A stretch of 64,000 bases of DNA from Paludibacteraceae bacterium (GCA_905233375.1 CAJOEJ010000005.1:31081-95080), one strand, 5' to 3'. Shown: positions 8,077 through 17,654, numbered from the stretch's first letter. The notes: a model not told the origin generated them from the letters alone. Numbers and translations: made by a program.

Positions 8077-10341
8077 ATGGTAATAACGAAGAATTTCAAT
8101 AATATCATCGTCTATTCGAGGGAAGAGGCGGAGCGGTTGAAGAGCTACGAGGTCTTTTCGCTGCATTTGTTGCTGGCTATTCTCCGTCTGGAGAAGAGTT
8201 CCGCGTCCGATTTGCTGGCTCAGACATCGTTTAATCCGGTGGATGCGAAGGCGCAACTGGATGTGAAAGCGCGCGGCGATCATTCGCCGGACGAGCCGTT
8301 GAAGACCAATGACGATATAGAGCGTCTGGTCCGTATCGCGGAGGCGATCAGCCGTGAGTATGAGGCGAATGAGGTGCATTCGGTTCATATGCTGCTCGCT
8401 ATCATGCGCGAGCAGATCAACGATGCAGCGTGGTACCTGGAGTCGGAATGGGGACTGAGTTACGAACAACTGGTGGACCTGTACGGTCAGCCGCACTATG
8501 TGCCCGAATCCCCGCGGAACAATGCCTCCGACTCAATGGACGGAGTGAATGACGGCGACTGGCAACCCCAGCGCGGGCAGAAGAACCAGAAGACCGCGGC
8601 GCTGGACAAGTACGGTCACGACCTGACCAAACGGGCGGAGGAAGGCAAACTCGATCCTGTGGTGGGAAGAGAAAAGGAGATAGAGCGGGTGGTACAGATC
8701 CTGAGCCGGCGAAAGAAGAACAACCCCATCCTCATCGGTGAACCTGGCGTCGGCAAGTCCGCTATTGTGGAGGGGCTGGCGTTGCGTATTATCAGTGACA
8801 ACGCAGGTGCGCTCAAAGGCAAACGCATCGTGACCTTGGATATCGCTTCGATGGTAGCGGGTACGACCTACCGCGGTCAGTTCGAAGAGCGGATGAAGCA
8901 GGTCATAACCGAGTTGTACAACCATCCGGAGGTGATTCTGTTTGTGGATGAGATTCACACCCTTATCGGCGCCGGCAATGCTTCGGGCTCGCTGGATGCC
9001 GCCAATATCCTGAAGCCTGCCTTGGCGCGTGGCGAAGTGCAGTGCATCGGTGCGACGACGACGGCGGAGTACGCGAAGACGATCGAGAAAGACGGTGCGC
9101 TCGAGCGCCGGTTCCAGAAAGTGCCGGTTCGTCCCACTACGGCGGAGGAGACCCTGGATATACTGCGCAAGCTGTGCTGCCATTACGCCGACTACCACCG
9201 GGTCGTTTATACGGAGGAGGTGCTCAAGGCGTGTGTGAACCTGAGCGAGCGCTATCTGACCGACCGCTCGTTCCCCGACAAGGCGATCGATGTCATGGAC
9301 GAAGTGGGGGCGCGCAGTCATGCCTGCCGTCAGGAGACGGGGGACGATGCTACGACGCCCTATGTGGTCACGGTCGAAGATGTGGCGAATGTGGTCAGTA
9401 TGATGTCGAGTGTGCCTGTCCAGCGGGTGGCAACCGCCGAGAGCGAGCGTTTGCGGACAATGGGCGATGCCCTGCGCCGGAAGATCATCGGACAGGACGA
9501 GGCGGTGACGACCGTCGTTCGGGCTATCCAGCGGAGCCGTCTGGGCTTGCGTGACCCGAAACGACCCATCGGTACGTTTTTCTTCTTAGGGCAGACAGGT
9601 GTAGGCAAGACCTATCTGGCGCAGTGCCTGGCGGAGGAGATGTTCGGCAGCAAGGACGCCATGATACGGTTTGACATGTCCGAGTATATGGAGAAGCACA
9701 CGGTGAGTCTGCTGGTGGGTGCCCCTCCGGGATACGTGGCGCATGAGGATGGCGGCAAACTGACCGAAGCCGTACGCCGCAAACCCTATTCGATCATCCT
9801 GTTTGACGAGATAGAGAAAGCCCATCCGGATATATTCAATATACTGCTCCAGGTCATGGACGAAGGGCGGTTGACCGACCGTCAGGGGCACATCGTCGAT
9901 TTCCGTAATACGATCATCGTGCTGACCAGTAACGTCGGTACGCGTCAGGTGCAGGAGTTCGGCGGAGGGATCGGTTTCGGCGCGGAAGAGATGGATCGTC
10001 ACCGCGTCAACCAGACGCTGCTCAAGGCGTTGCAGAAACAGTTCCCGCCGGAGTTTGTCAACCGCATAGACAATATCGTGTTCTTTGCTCCGCTGAACCG
10101 CGAGTCCGTCGCGCGAATCGTGCGCATCGAGATCGGATTGCTGCAGCAACGCCTTCGTGCGCAGGATCATATATTGAGTGTGGCGCCCGAAGTGGTGGAG
10201 CAACTGGTGGAGAAGAGTTTTGACAGCAAGAACGGCGCACGTCCGGTCAAGAGGGCGGTGCAGACCTATCTCGAAGACCCGATAACGGACATCCTCCTGC
10301 GCCGGCCGAATCAGAAAAAAATAACTATTAAACAATTATAA
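8077..10341 (+). CDS. clpA: AAA+ unfoldase of the ClpA type
   Basis: A 754-residue double-AAA+ ATPase that feeds proteins to ClpP. A diverged Clp N-domain covers residues 1-150; Walker [14 protein letters not shown] is near 221 with [11 protein letters not shown] after it; the second module has [12 protein letters not shown] near 505 and [12 protein letters not shown]. The GGIGFG loop near residue 630 fits the ClpP-binding [LIV]-G-[FL] loop. There is no UVR/coiled-coil middle domain, so by length and architecture it is ClpA-like (E. coli ClpA has 758 residues), although many Bacteroidota carry a longer ClpC. No clpS or clpP lies nearby. trxA follows after four bases. Confidence 0.88.
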   Translation: MVITKNFNNIIVYSREEAERLKSYEVFSLHLLLAILRLEKSSASDLLAQTSFNPVDAKAQLDVKARGDHSPDEPLKTNDDIERLVRIAEAISREYEANEVHSVHMLLAIMREQINDAAWYLESEWGLSYEQLVDLYGQPHYVPESPRNNASDSMDGVNDGDWQPQRGQKNQKTAALDKYGHDLTKRAEEGKLDPVVGREKEIERVVQILSRRKKNNPILIGEPGVGKSAIVEGLALRIISDNAGALKGKRIVTLDIASMVAGTTYRGQFEERMKQVITELYNHPEVILFVDEIHTLIGAGNASGSLDAANILKPALARGEVQCIGATTTAEYAKTIEKDGALERRFQKVPVRPTTAEETLDILRKLCCHYADYHRVVYTEEVLKACVNLSERYLTDRSFPDKAIDVMDEVGARSHACRQETGDDATTPYVVTVEDVANVVSMMSSVPVQRVATAESERLRTMGDALRRKIIGQDEAVTTVVRAIQRSRLGLRDPKRPIGTFFFLGQTGVGKTYLAQCLAEEMFGSKDAMIRFDMSEYMEKHTVSLLVGAPPGYVAHEDGGKLTEAVRRKPYSIILFDEIEKAHPDIFNILLQVMDEGRLTDRQGHIVDFRNTIIVLTSNVGTRQVQEFGGGIGFGAEEMDRHRVNQTLLKALQKQFPPEFVNRIDNIVFFAPLNRESVARIVRIEIGLLQQRLRAQDHILSVAPEVVEQLVEKSFDSKNGARPVKRAVQTYLEDPITDILLRRPNQKKITIKQL

Positions 10342-10345
10342 TATT

Positions 10346-10660
10346 ATGACAGTAGAAATTACAGACGCTAACATCCAGGATGTGATCGCGTCAGGCAAAC
10401 CGGTAGTCGTTGATTTTTGGGCAGCATGGTGTGGCCCGTGCAAAATGATGCTTCCTATTCTGGAGGAGTTGTCGAACGAATACGACGGCAAGGTCGTAGT
10501 AGGCAAACTGAACGTGGATGACAACCCGGACACCTGCGAGCAGTACGGCATCATGAATATCCCGACGATGCTCTTCTTCCGCAACGGAGAGTTGGTCAAT
10601 CGTCACGTCGGAGCTTGCCGCAAACAGGATCTGGCGCAGCTTTTTGACACCCTTTTGTAA
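10346..10660 (+). CDS. trxA: Thioredoxin
   Basis: A 104-residue cytoplasmic thioredoxin with the redox motif WCGPCK at residues 28-33, the cis-Pro region NIPTMLFF and the usual length. It reduces protein disulfides and is recharged by thioredoxin reductase, whose gene lies near 41 kb. It starts four bases after the clp stop, so it is probably co-transcribed with it. Confidence 0.96.
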   Translation: MTVEITDANIQDVIASGKPVVVDFWAAWCGPCKMMLPILEELSNEYDGKVVVGKLNVDDNPDTCEQYGIMNIPTMLFFRNGELVNRHVGACRKQDLAQLFDTLL

Positions 10661-10699
10661 AAAAAAGAAGGGTAAAAACGCAAAAAAGTACGATTTTAT

Positions 10700-10730
10700 T
10701 TGCATATATCAAAAAAAAGTTGTACCTTTG
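10700..10730 (+). promoter_or_regulatory. Promoter of the structured leader and tRNA-Arg
   Basis: TTGCATATATC, an A-run and TACCTTTG with a 20-bp spacer. It lies about 160 bases before the tRNA. Confidence 0.85.
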
Positions 10731-10740
10731 CACCCCATTT

Positions 10741-10892
10741 TGCCGTATTCGGCATACTTTTTGTGTGCCTAATATGGAATTATGGGGTCCCCGATGTAAC
10801 TCGTAGAGTTGCAGCGGGGGGAAGCGTAGCACGGAACGAAGGCACAATTGAGCGACGAGGTAGCGAATCGTGCGAAGTTCCGATGCAAGCGC
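10741..10892 (+). ncRNA. Highly structured leader RNA upstream of tRNA-Arg (candidate small RNA)
   Basis: Three hairpins follow the promoter: TGCCG-TATT-CGGCA (10741-10754); a 14-position stem at 10789-10802 with 10806-10819, loop GTA, containing one A-G mismatch and one G-U pair; and a longer arm from about 10824 to 10892 closed by CGGAAC/GTTCCG and GCAC/GTGC. The last arm ends one base before the tRNA. No convincing reading frame is present. It may be a tRNA 5' leader removed by RNase P or a separate small RNA; I know no named family that fits. Confidence 0.45.
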
Positions 10893-10893
10893 A

Positions 10894-10967
10894 GGTCCGG
10901 TAGCTCAGCTGGATAGAGCAACAGCCTTCTAAGCTGTGGGTCTCGGGTTCGAATCCCGACCGGATCA
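10894..10967 (+). tRNA. tRNA-Arg (anticodon UCU)
   Basis: A full cloverleaf of 74 bases: acceptor GGTCCGG with CCGGATC plus discriminator A, D arm GCTC...GAGC, anticodon stem ACAGC/GCTGT with loop CTTCTAA (anticodon TCT), and T arm TCGGG-TTCGAAT-CCCGA. CCA is not encoded. It reads AGA codons. A weak hairpin TCTCAAC/GTTGAGA without a T-run follows at 10969-10988. Confidence 0.97.
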
Positions 10968-10988
10968 CTCTCAACCTCCCTGTTGAGA

Positions 10989-11098
10989 ATTGACGAATGG
11001 ACGATTGACGAATGGACGATTGATTGTTCAATTGACTTTAATTGTACAATTGACTAAATCGTCAAATAAATCGTAAATCGTAAATCGTAAAATCGTAA
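10989..11098. repeat. Short tandem repeats before rpoD
   Basis: Two copies of ATTGACGAATGGACG are followed by TCAATTGAC words and then several TCGTAAA units. No standard promoter box could be placed in this repeat tract, so rpoD may be read from the tRNA promoter or from an unrecognised one. Confidence 0.7.
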
Positions 11099-11108
11099 AT
11101 GACAAATT

Positions 11109-11969
11109 ATGCGTCAATTAAAAATCACAAAATCAATCACGAATCGTGAGTCAGCCAGCCTTGACAAGTATCTCCAGGAGATCGGAAGGGAAGAGTTGAT
11201 CACGGTGGATCGTGAAGTAGAGCTGGCGGGTCGTATCCGTAACGGGGACCGCGCTGCTTTGGAGGAACTGGTTCGCAGCAATCTACGCTTTGTAGTGTCT
11301 GTAGCCAAACAGTATCAGAATCAGGGTTTGAGTCTGCCGGATTTGATTAATGAAGGCAACCTGGGTCTGATTAAGGCGGCTGAGAAATTTGATGAGACCC
11401 GCGGATTCAAGTTCATCTCCTATGCAGTATGGTGGATTCGTCAGTCCATACTTCAGGCGTTAGCGGAGCAGAGCCGTATCGTGCGTCTCCCGCTTAACCA
11501 GGTCGGTTCGATTAACAAAATCAACAAGGCGTACCAGCGTTTCGAGCAGGAACATGAGCGTAAGCCGAGTGCGGAGGAGTTAGCGGAAGAACTGGATATC
11601 CCGGTTGATAAGATTGCGGAGACGCTGAAGATGTCGGGTCGTCACGTGAGTGTCGATGCGCCGTTTGTGGAAGGAGAGGACAACAGTCTGATCGACGTGA
11701 TGGTCAACGAGGATTCGCCCAATGCGGACCGTGGACTTATCAACGAGTCGCTCTCTACCGAAATAAGCCGTGCGCTCGCGACGCTCACTCCCCGTGAGGC
11801 GGACATCTTGCGTAAGTTCTTTGGTATCGGTACACCCGAAAAAACGCTGGAGGAGATAGGTGACGAATTGCACCTGACCCGCGAACGTGTGCGCCAGATC
11901 AAAGAGAAAGCCATCCGCAAGCTCAACACCGGGCAACGCAGTCACATCCTGATGACCTATTTAGGTTGA
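11109..11969 (+). CDS. rpoD: Primary RNA polymerase sigma factor
   Basis: A 286-residue housekeeping sigma factor, the short form normal for Bacteroidota. It begins [26 protein letters not shown] (region 1.2), has [16 protein letters not shown] and [18 protein letters not shown] (region 2), [14 protein letters not shown] (2.3/2.4), a region 3 around [12 protein letters not shown], and region 4 with the helix-turn-helix [14 protein letters not shown]. It recognises the -33/-7 promoters seen throughout the window. A strong terminator follows 24 bases after the stop. Confidence 0.97.
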   Translation: MRQLKITKSITNRESASLDKYLQEIGREELITVDREVELAGRIRNGDRAALEELVRSNLRFVVSVAKQYQNQGLSLPDLINEGNLGLIKAAEKFDETRGFKFISYAVWWIRQSILQALAEQSRIVRLPLNQVGSINKINKAYQRFEQEHERKPSAEELAEELDIPVDKIAETLKMSGRHVSVDAPFVEGEDNSLIDVMVNEDSPNADRGLINESLSTEISRALATLTPREADILRKFFGIGTPEKTLEEIGDELHLTRERVRQIKEKAIRKLNTGQRSHILMTYLG

Positions 11970-11992
11970 TTCACGAGAAGTGAACAATTGGC

Positions 11993-12021
11993 AACGCCTC
12001 CCGAGAAGGGAGGCGTTTTTC
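11993..12021 (+). terminator. Rho-independent terminator after rpoD
   Basis: AACGCCTCCC, loop GAGAA, GGGAGGCGTT and a T-run. This is one of the best terminators in the window. Confidence 0.93.
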
Positions 12022-12097
12022 TTTCAACTTTCAACTTTCATCTTTCAAAATTTGACTTGTCAAATAATCGTGCCCTTCAGGGCTAAGAACTCTCAAC

Positions 12098-12119
12098 TTG
12101 TTCGATGTCAATCGAACAA
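12098..12119. repeat. Perfect inverted repeat over the stop codon of the RHH gene
   Basis: TTGTTCGAT and ATCGAACAA are separated by four bases (9-bp arms). It covers the minus-strand stop. There is no T-run after it on the minus strand, so it could be an operator or a 3'-end hairpin rather than a classical terminator. Confidence 0.6.
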
Positions 12120-12287
12120 AGTAGGCTGGTCTTTTTCCATTTGTTGGAGGATGGTCCGCATCAGTGTCTCGCGAATGAGCCGGCTACGGTTGGCAACCCC
12201 GTACTGGTCGCAGAAACGATCCAAGGCGCGTTGCTCGCTCTCGTTGAGCAGAATAGTCACTTTATGTTCGCGGGGTTGCTTTTTCAA
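12108..12287 (-). CDS. Small ribbon-helix-helix-like protein, probable TTG start
   Basis: A 59-residue basic protein ending QMEKDQPTLFD. HKVTILLNESEQRALDRF followed by NRSRLIRETLMRTIL fits a ribbon-helix-helix DNA-binding fold (short strand, then two helices), and small Bacteroidota proteins of this kind often end in D-x-PTLF. The frame is open further upstream through the end of the preceding gene, but the TTG at 12287 (TTGAAAAAGCAACCC) lies just after that gene's stop and gives the expected MKKQP start. It probably shares a transcript with the upstream outer-membrane protein gene. Its target is unknown. Confidence 0.6.
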   Translation of the reverse strand: MKKQPREHKVTILLNESEQRALDRFCDQYGVANRSRLIRETLMRTILQQMEKDQPTLFD

Positions 12288-12319
12288 GGTGTGTACAGAT
12301 TGAAAATTACGAATGGCGC

Positions 12320-13060
12320 TCAGAAATACAGACTCAGCTTGACGCCCGTGGTGACCAGACTGCGTCCCACTTTGTTGGTAAAAGCGGTGGTTCCGATCGT
12401 CTCTTCTATGGACAGCACCGCTTGCTGGAACTGGGTGTAGGCGGTAACCGCCAGGGCTGTTTTGGGGTTCAGCTGGCACCGGTAGCCGAAATCAAGCCCC
12501 GCATAGATACCACCTGTGTAGTTCTTGCTCAGCGCGATACCGTATCCGAGCGATGCACCGAAGACGGGTGCATGCTTCTCTTCCGTGAGCGGCATCCTCA
12601 CTGCAACCTGTATCGGCAGGAAGTTATATTTCTCTGCGCCTAAGAAAATACCGTGATAGCCTAATCCGGCTCCGACAAAGAGATGCCGGTTCTTGATATG
12701 GTGTGATCCGACCAGCAGGTCCGCGCTCAAACCGCCTCCGACCGCTTCGTTGGGCTGCGATGCCACGCCGCCAGCTAACTCCAGCAGGATAGACGCTTTC
12801 TTCATCGTCGTGATGCCGGCATCGTCCGTAACGACGCTGTCACGCGTTTCCTGTATCGCATCGTTGGACAGTATATCCTGCACGTCCGAGCGCGGATATT
12901 GGAAACGGGCACCGGACTCGTCGCGGATGATGACTACCTCCTCGTTCTGGAAGACGATGGTTCCTTTCACGCGTGCACCTGTGCGTAACAATAAGGTTTC
13001 CGCGTGCGCGCACAAGACAAACGAGCAAAGAAGCAGAATTATATAGATGCGGTTTTTCAT
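12320..13060 (-). CDS. Predicted outer-membrane beta-barrel protein, unknown function
   Basis: A 246-residue protein with a clear signal peptide (MKNRIYIILLLCSFVLCAHA). Residues 21-65 (TLLLRTGARVKGTIVFQNEE..VIIRD..GARFQYP) form a small beta domain seen in many Bacteroidota envelope proteins, and residues about 95-246 are rich in glycine and alternating strands and end in SLYF, as in outer-membrane barrels. I start at the ATG after the promoter, not at an upstream in-frame ATG that lies within the promoter. I do not recognise the family. Confidence 0.7.
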   Translation of the reverse strand: MKNRIYIILLLCSFVLCAHAETLLLRTGARVKGTIVFQNEEVVIIRDESGARFQYPRSDVQDILSNDAIQETRDSVVTDDAGITTMKKASILLELAGGVASQPNEAVGGGLSADLLVGSHHIKNRHLFVGAGLGYHGIFLGAEKYNFLPIQVAVRMPLTEEKHAPVFGASLGYGIALSKNYTGGIYAGLDFGYRCQLNPKTALAVTAYTQFQQAVLSIEETIGTTAFTNKVGRSLVTTGVKLSLYF

Positions 13061-13068
13061 ATCGGGTG

Positions 13069-13099
13069 CAAATTTACACAAAAATTCGCATATACACAA
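13069..13099 (-). promoter_or_regulatory. Promoter of the outer-membrane protein gene
   Basis: On the minus strand: TTG, a 20-bp spacer containing GTATATGCG, and TAAATTTG. The start codon follows eight bases after the box. Confidence 0.8.
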
Positions 13100-13129
13100 A
13101 TTTTTTATTTGTATTTTTTGTTTTTTATG

Positions 13130-14545
13130 CTATTTGACGATTTCGAAGTCTGTTTGCCCCCTGTTAACGTCCGTTTTCAGCACTCTGACGGTGACCGGAT
13201 CGCCGAGGGTGTAGGATGCCGGGTGGTGTTTCGGTGACGGCTGGGCGTTCTCGCACACCAGACGGAAGTTCTGCGCGTCGTATTGCCAGTACTCACCCGG
13301 TTCGCCGATTCGGGAGAGATGAACTAATCCTTCGCAACGGCTGTCGTCCAGCTGGATGAACAGCCCGAAATCGGTCACGCCGCAAATATGTCCGGGCAGT
13401 ATTTCGCCGAGGTGGTCGCTCATCCACATGGCCTGGAACTGTCTGATCGATTCGCGCTCCGCCTCGATGGCTTTCTGTTCGCACGCAGAACAATGCTCGC
13501 ATTTGTCCTCCAGCTCCTGCCGCGTCATGGATTCTTTTTTGCCCGTGAGGATGTATTTTTCCACCAGACGGTGAACCATCAAGTCGGGGTAACGGCGGAT
13601 AGGGGAAGTGAAGTGGGTGTAATGGGTGAAGGCGAGTCCGAAGTGACCGATGTTATAGGTCGAATAGACCGCTTTTGCCTGCGCGCGGATGGTGAGCAGT
13701 TCCACGGCGCGCTGGATATTTGCCAACTGATACGGGTCCTTGCCCGTTTTGCTTGTCATCCGCTTCTTGAAAGTGGCTACGGCATCTAATTTCTCTCCGT
13801 CCGGCAGGTCGTGAACACGATAGACAAACGGTCGTCCCGAACCCACCGCTTTCGCTACCGTGCGGTTGGCAAGCAGCATGAATTCCTCGATCAGATGGTG
13901 GGCTTCGTTGGGAGTCTCGAAATAGATATCCGTCGGATGTCCGTGTGCATCCAGATGAAAACGCATTTCTTCCTGCTCGATGGTGAGTGCTCCGTTCGCG
14001 ATACGCTCCGCCCGCAGTTTGAGCGCCAGACCGTTCAGCGTCGTCAGGGCGGTCAGAAGCTCCGGAGCCGGCGAGCTCAAACTGTCAGGCGTTCTGCCCT
14101 CGAGGATCTCCTGAGCTTCTTCGTAGTTCAGGCGCGCATTGGAGCGGATGACCGTCCTGCATATCTTGTGTTTGATCACATGCGCCTCCGAGTCCATGGT
14201 GAAGATGACGGACATGCACAGCTTGTCTTCGTTAGGTCGCAGCGAGCACTTGTCGTTGCACAACTCTTCGGGCAGCATGGGAAGCACGCGGTTCACCAGA
14301 TAGACCGAGGTGCCGCGCTGGTACGCCTCGTCATCGACCTTCGTGCCCGGACGCACGTAAAAACTTACATCCGCTATATGCACTCCTATGCGGTAAATCT
14401 CCCCTCCTTGCAGGGAGGGGTCGGGGGAAGGCTCCTTTTCAAAAGACAGCGCATCGTCAAAGTCCTTCGCATCAGCCGGATCGATGGTGAAGGTGAACGC
14501 GTCCCGCATATCGCGCCGCCGTAATATCTCTAATGGGTCTATCAT
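13130..14545 (-). CDS. rnr: RNB-family exoribonuclease (RNase R-like) without the N-terminal cold-shock domains
   Basis: A 471-residue 3'-5' exoribonuclease. The RNB catalytic motif TIDPADAKDFDDALS is already at residues 20-34, whereas full RNase R proteins (over 700 residues) have about 230 residues of helix-turn-helix and cold-shock domains before it. Later blocks FTSPIRRYPDLMVHR and a C-terminal S1 domain (GHICGVTDFGLFIQL, about residue 381) are intact. The ATG has its own leader and promoter, so this is a short form in its present state, not an obvious frameshift. Residues PSPDPSLQGGE after ALSFEKE are encoded by a GC-rich palindrome and look inserted. Confidence 0.85.
   Translation of the reverse strand: MIDPLEILRRRDMRDAFTFTIDPADAKDFDDALSFEKEPSPDPSLQGGEIYRIGVHIADVSFYVRPGTKVDDEAYQRGTSVYLVNRVLPMLPEELCNDKCSLRPNEDKLCMSVIFTMDSEAHVIKHKICRTVIRSNARLNYEEAQEILEGRTPDSLSSPAPELLTALTTLNGLALKLRAERIANGALTIEQEEMRFHLDAHGHPTDIYFETPNEAHHLIEEFMLLANRTVAKAVGSGRPFVYRVHDLPDGEKLDAVATFKKRMTSKTGKDPYQLANIQRAVELLTIRAQAKAVYSTYNIGHFGLAFTHYTHFTSPIRRYPDLMVHRLVEKYILTGKKESMTRQELEDKCEHCSACEQKAIEAERESIRQFQAMWMSDHLGEILPGHICGVTDFGLFIQLDDSRCEGLVHLSRIGEPGEYWQYDAQNFRLVCENAQPSPKHHPASYTLGDPVTVRVLKTDVNRGQTDFEIVK
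14385..14432. repeat. GC-rich palindromic element inside the RNase R gene
   Basis: CCCCTCC at 14401-14407 pairs with GGAGGGG at 14414-14420; on the coding strand the element reads AGCCTTCCCCCGACCCCTCC followed by CTGCAAGGAGGG. It is in frame. Related copies lie twice in trxB and once in the porin gene near 53.8 kb. Confidence 0.75.
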
Positions 14546-14588
14546 CCTGTGGGGGCTTTCTTTAATGTATTTTATGTTTATGTCTTTG

Positions 14589-14638
14589 GAATGATTTAAC
14601 TCGCAGAACCCACCTCTGAATCATTCAAAAGGGTTTTG
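14589..14638. repeat. 50-bp repeated element with hairpin, copy 1 (in the RNase R leader)
   Basis: GAATGATT and AATCATTC form an 8-bp stem; AACCC in its loop can pair with GGGTT just downstream. The same sequence with two changes lies at 18062-18111. Here it is in the 5' leader of the RNase R gene, antisense to the second copy relative to the nearest gene. The rest of the gap 14546-14955 holds the two divergent promoters and the glgP leader. Confidence 0.8.
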
Positions 14639-14666
14639 TTTGTTTTTTTCTAAATGATTTCGGCTA

Positions 14667-14697
14667 CAAAGATACTACATTTTTTGCACATATACAA
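14667..14697 (-). promoter_or_regulatory. Promoter of the RNase R gene
   Basis: On the minus strand: TTG with TATATGTGC, 20-bp spacer, TATCTTTG. It is about 120 bases upstream of the start, leaving a leader that contains the repeated hairpin. Confidence 0.8.
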
Positions 14698-14831
14698 AAA
14701 AACCGCACAAAAATTTGAAGTTTTCCTCAAAATACAGCCCTATGGGGTGTTTTTTATTTCATATCTTATATCCCAAACTGACAAATCGAATAGACAATTT
14801 GCATAATCAGAGGTAATTTTTTCAAAAATTC

Positions 14832-14862
14832 TTGCATATATAAAAAAAATATTGTAATTTTG
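14832..14862 (+). promoter_or_regulatory. Promoter of glgP
   Basis: TTGCATATAT, an A-run and TAATTTTG with a 20-bp spacer; the leader is about 90 bases long. Confidence 0.85.
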
Positions 14863-14955
14863 CACGCTTTTTTCCCGTTGGGTGAATAGAAGCCCCAGGG
14901 CTTGTCGGCGGGAGAGCAACAAAACAGAAATTTAATTACATAAATATATTTACCT

Positions 14956-17514
14956 ATGAACGTAAAAGTAAGTAATGTGAATCAGCCGAATTGGAAAGAG
15001 TGCAACGTGCATGCTTCTCTTCCCGCCGAGCTGAGTAAATTGCAGGAGTTGGCGTACAATGTATGGTGGAGCTGGAACGCAGGTGCCAAGGACCTCTTCC
15101 GCAACATTGACAACGATGCATGGCATCGCGCGAACTCGAATCCCATTGTGTTGCTGAACATTATCAGTTACGACCGAATGGTGGAGTTGACCAAGGACAC
15201 CAAGTTCATGAAGCAACTCGATCAGGTCTATAAGGAGTTCCGTGCCTATATGGACGCTCCCAAGGACAAGAAAAAACCGTCTATCGCTTATTTTTCTATG
15301 GAGTACGGTCTGACGCACGTGCTCAAGATCTATTCCGGTGGTCTGGGAATTCTGGCAGGTGACTATATCAAAGAGGCTTCGGATTGCAACGTCGATATGG
15401 CGGCGATCGGTTTCCTCTATCGTTACGGCTATTTCACACAGACCTTGTCCCCTGAAGGTCAGCAGATTGCCAACTACGAGGCGCAGAACTTCAGCAACCT
15501 GCCTATCACGCAGGTCAAGGAGAAAGACGGCTCGAACATGGTGGTCGAGGTGCCTTATCCCGGACGTACCGTCAAGGCGTACTTGTGGCGCGTGGCGGTT
15601 GGTCGTATGGACCTCTACCTGCTTGACACCGACAACGAACTCAACAGCGAGTGGGATCGTCAGATCACCCACCAGCTCTACGGAGGCGACTGGGAGAATC
15701 GTATCAAGCAGGAGATCATGCTCGGTATCGGCGGTATGCTGGCGCTCAAGAAACTGGGTATCAAGAAGGACGTTTACCACTGCAACGAGGGTCACGCTGC
15801 CCTCATGGGCTTGCAGCGTCTCGTGGACCTGGTTGCCGAAGGACTGACCTTCAACCAGGCGAAGGAGGTCGTTCGCGCGTCCGGTCTCTATACCTGCCAC
15901 ACGCCGGTGCCTGCCGGACACGACTATTTCGAGGAGGGCTTGTTCTACAAGTATATGAGCGAGTACGCTCCGAAACTCGGTATCGAGTGGCATGACCTCA
16001 TCGGAATGGGTCGTACGAACCCCGATGACAGCAACGAGAAATTCTCCATGTCCGTCTTTGCGCTCAATACCTGCCAGGAGGCGAATGGTGTTTCGTGGCT
16101 CCACGGAGAGGTAAGCAAGAAGATGTTCTCGCCCGTATGGCCAGGTTACTTCCCCGAGGAACTGCACGTGGACTATGTCACCAACGGTGTCCATATGCCG
16201 ACATGGGCTGCTCACGAGTGGAAAGAGATCTACCTCAAGTACCTGCCGAAAGAGTGGATGAGCGACCAGTCCAACCTCGAGATGTGGAAACCCTACAACG
16301 ATATTCCCGACAGCGAGATCTGGAAGACACGTATGAGTCTCAAGCGCAAACTGATCGATTATATCAAGGTCAAGTTCCGCGAAGACTGGATGAAGTCGCA
16401 GGGTGATCCCGCACGTATCGTACGCGCTCTGAGCGAGATGAAGCCGGAGAACCTCATCATTGGTTTCGGTCGCCGTTTCGCTACCTACAAACGTGCCCAC
16501 CTCCTCTTCACCGACCTCGAGCGTCTCGACAAGCTGGTGAACAACCCCAATTATCCCGTTCAGTTCCTCTTCACCGGCAAGGCACACCCTGCTGATGGCG
16601 GTGGTCAGGGACTCATCAAACGCATCATCGAGATCAGCCGAATGCCGCAGTTCCTCGGTAAGATCATCTTCCTCGAGAACTACGACATGCGTCTGGCAAA
16701 ACGTCTCGTTTCCGGTGTCGATATCTGGCTCAACACGCCGACTCGTCCCCTCGAGGCGTCCGGTACATCCGGCGAGAAAGCGCAGATGAACGGTGTGCTC
16801 AACTTCTCCGTCAAGGACGGTTGGTGGTACGAGGGGTACGTAGAGGGCGCCGGATGGGCGTTGACAGAGCATCGCACCTACGAGAACCAGGCACACCAGG
16901 ATCAGCTCGATGCTGCGACTATCTACCAGATGCTGGAGAACGAGATCATTCCGCTCTATTATGCGAAGAATAGCAAGGGCTACAGCCCTGAGTGGGTGCA
17001 GTATATCAAGAACTCCGTGACCAAGATCACACCGCGTTTCACCATGAAGCGCATGATGGACGACTATTTCGACAAGTTCTATTACAAACTGGCGAAACGT
17101 CACAACTTGCTCATCGCCGACAACTACAAGGTTGCCAAAGAGATTGCCGCATGGAAAGAGAACATGGTGGCGCACTGGGACGAGATCGAAGTGCTCCATA
17201 AGACTATCTCGAAGGACTTGAGTTCCCTCATCGTAGGTGACAAGGTTTGTATTGCCGTTGAGCTCGATACCCACGGTCTGAACGACAAGGGTCTGGGCGT
17301 CGAACTGGTAGCCGTGCGTACTTCGACCCACAACAACGACAAGCTCTATGAAGTGGAGCCGTTGAAGATGGTCAAGAGCGAAGGAAGCCACTTGTTCTTC
17401 GAGAACACCTATCAGGTGGACTATGCCGGAGGTATGAAGTTCGCGTTGCGTATGTATCCGCAGAACGAACTCCTCCCGCACCGAATGGACTTCTGCTACG
17501 TCCGCTGGCTCTAA
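14956..17514 (+). CDS. glgP: Alpha-glucan (glycogen) phosphorylase, GT35
   Basis: An 852-residue cytoplasmic phosphorylase that releases glucose-1-phosphate from alpha-1,4-glucan. It belongs to the short phosphorylase subgroup: NVWWSWN near the start, [20 protein letters not shown] (about residue 115), [20 protein letters not shown] and the pyridoxal-phosphate region [19 protein letters not shown], where the Lys of GEK is expected to hold the cofactor. It is a single-gene unit with its own promoter and a strong terminator. It is separate from the debranching enzyme cluster 10 kb upstream but acts in the same pathway. Confidence 0.95.
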   Translation: MNVKVSNVNQPNWKECNVHASLPAELSKLQELAYNVWWSWNAGAKDLFRNIDNDAWHRANSNPIVLLNIISYDRMVELTKDTKFMKQLDQVYKEFRAYMDAPKDKKKPSIAYFSMEYGLTHVLKIYSGGLGILAGDYIKEASDCNVDMAAIGFLYRYGYFTQTLSPEGQQIANYEAQNFSNLPITQVKEKDGSNMVVEVPYPGRTVKAYLWRVAVGRMDLYLLDTDNELNSEWDRQITHQLYGGDWENRIKQEIMLGIGGMLALKKLGIKKDVYHCNEGHAALMGLQRLVDLVAEGLTFNQAKEVVRASGLYTCHTPVPAGHDYFEEGLFYKYMSEYAPKLGIEWHDLIGMGRTNPDDSNEKFSMSVFALNTCQEANGVSWLHGEVSKKMFSPVWPGYFPEELHVDYVTNGVHMPTWAAHEWKEIYLKYLPKEWMSDQSNLEMWKPYNDIPDSEIWKTRMSLKRKLIDYIKVKFREDWMKSQGDPARIVRALSEMKPENLIIGFGRRFATYKRAHLLFTDLERLDKLVNNPNYPVQFLFTGKAHPADGGGQGLIKRIIEISRMPQFLGKIIFLENYDMRLAKRLVSGVDIWLNTPTRPLEASGTSGEKAQMNGVLNFSVKDGWWYEGYVEGAGWALTEHRTYENQAHQDQLDAATIYQMLENEIIPLYYAKNSKGYSPEWVQYIKNSVTKITPRFTMKRMMDDYFDKFYYKLAKRHNLLIADNYKVAKEIAAWKENMVAHWDEIEVLHKTISKDLSSLIVGDKVCIAVELDTHGLNDKGLGVELVAVRTSTHNNDKLYEVEPLKMVKSEGSHLFFENTYQVDYAGGMKFALRMYPQNELLPHRMDFCYVRWL

Positions 17515-17529
17515 AAAGATCACGGTCGA

Positions 17530-17582
17530 TTTATCATCCTTCGATCTATCGATAACTCGATCTCTCGATATCCCGATCTCCC
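17530..17582. repeat. TCGAT-rich simple repeat after glgP
   Basis: Irregular repeats of ATCGAT and TCTCGAT words lie between the glgP stop and its terminator. No other feature is seen. Confidence 0.55.
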
Positions 17583-17585
17583 CAA

Positions 17586-17618
17586 GAGAGACTTTCGCCC
17601 CGAAAGTCTCTCTTTTTC
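17586..17618 (+). terminator. Rho-independent terminator of glgP
   Basis: A 12-bp perfect stem GAGAGACTTTCG / CGAAAGTCTCTC with loop CCC and a T-run. Confidence 0.95.
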
Positions 17619-17654
17619 TCTAAAAACGTAGATTTTTTTAGCATTTATTGTCAC

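Noticed and set aside
10700..10903. Small reading frame across the tRNA-Arg leader
   Set aside because: It starts inside the promoter, overlaps the tRNA and looks random; the hairpins explain the region better.
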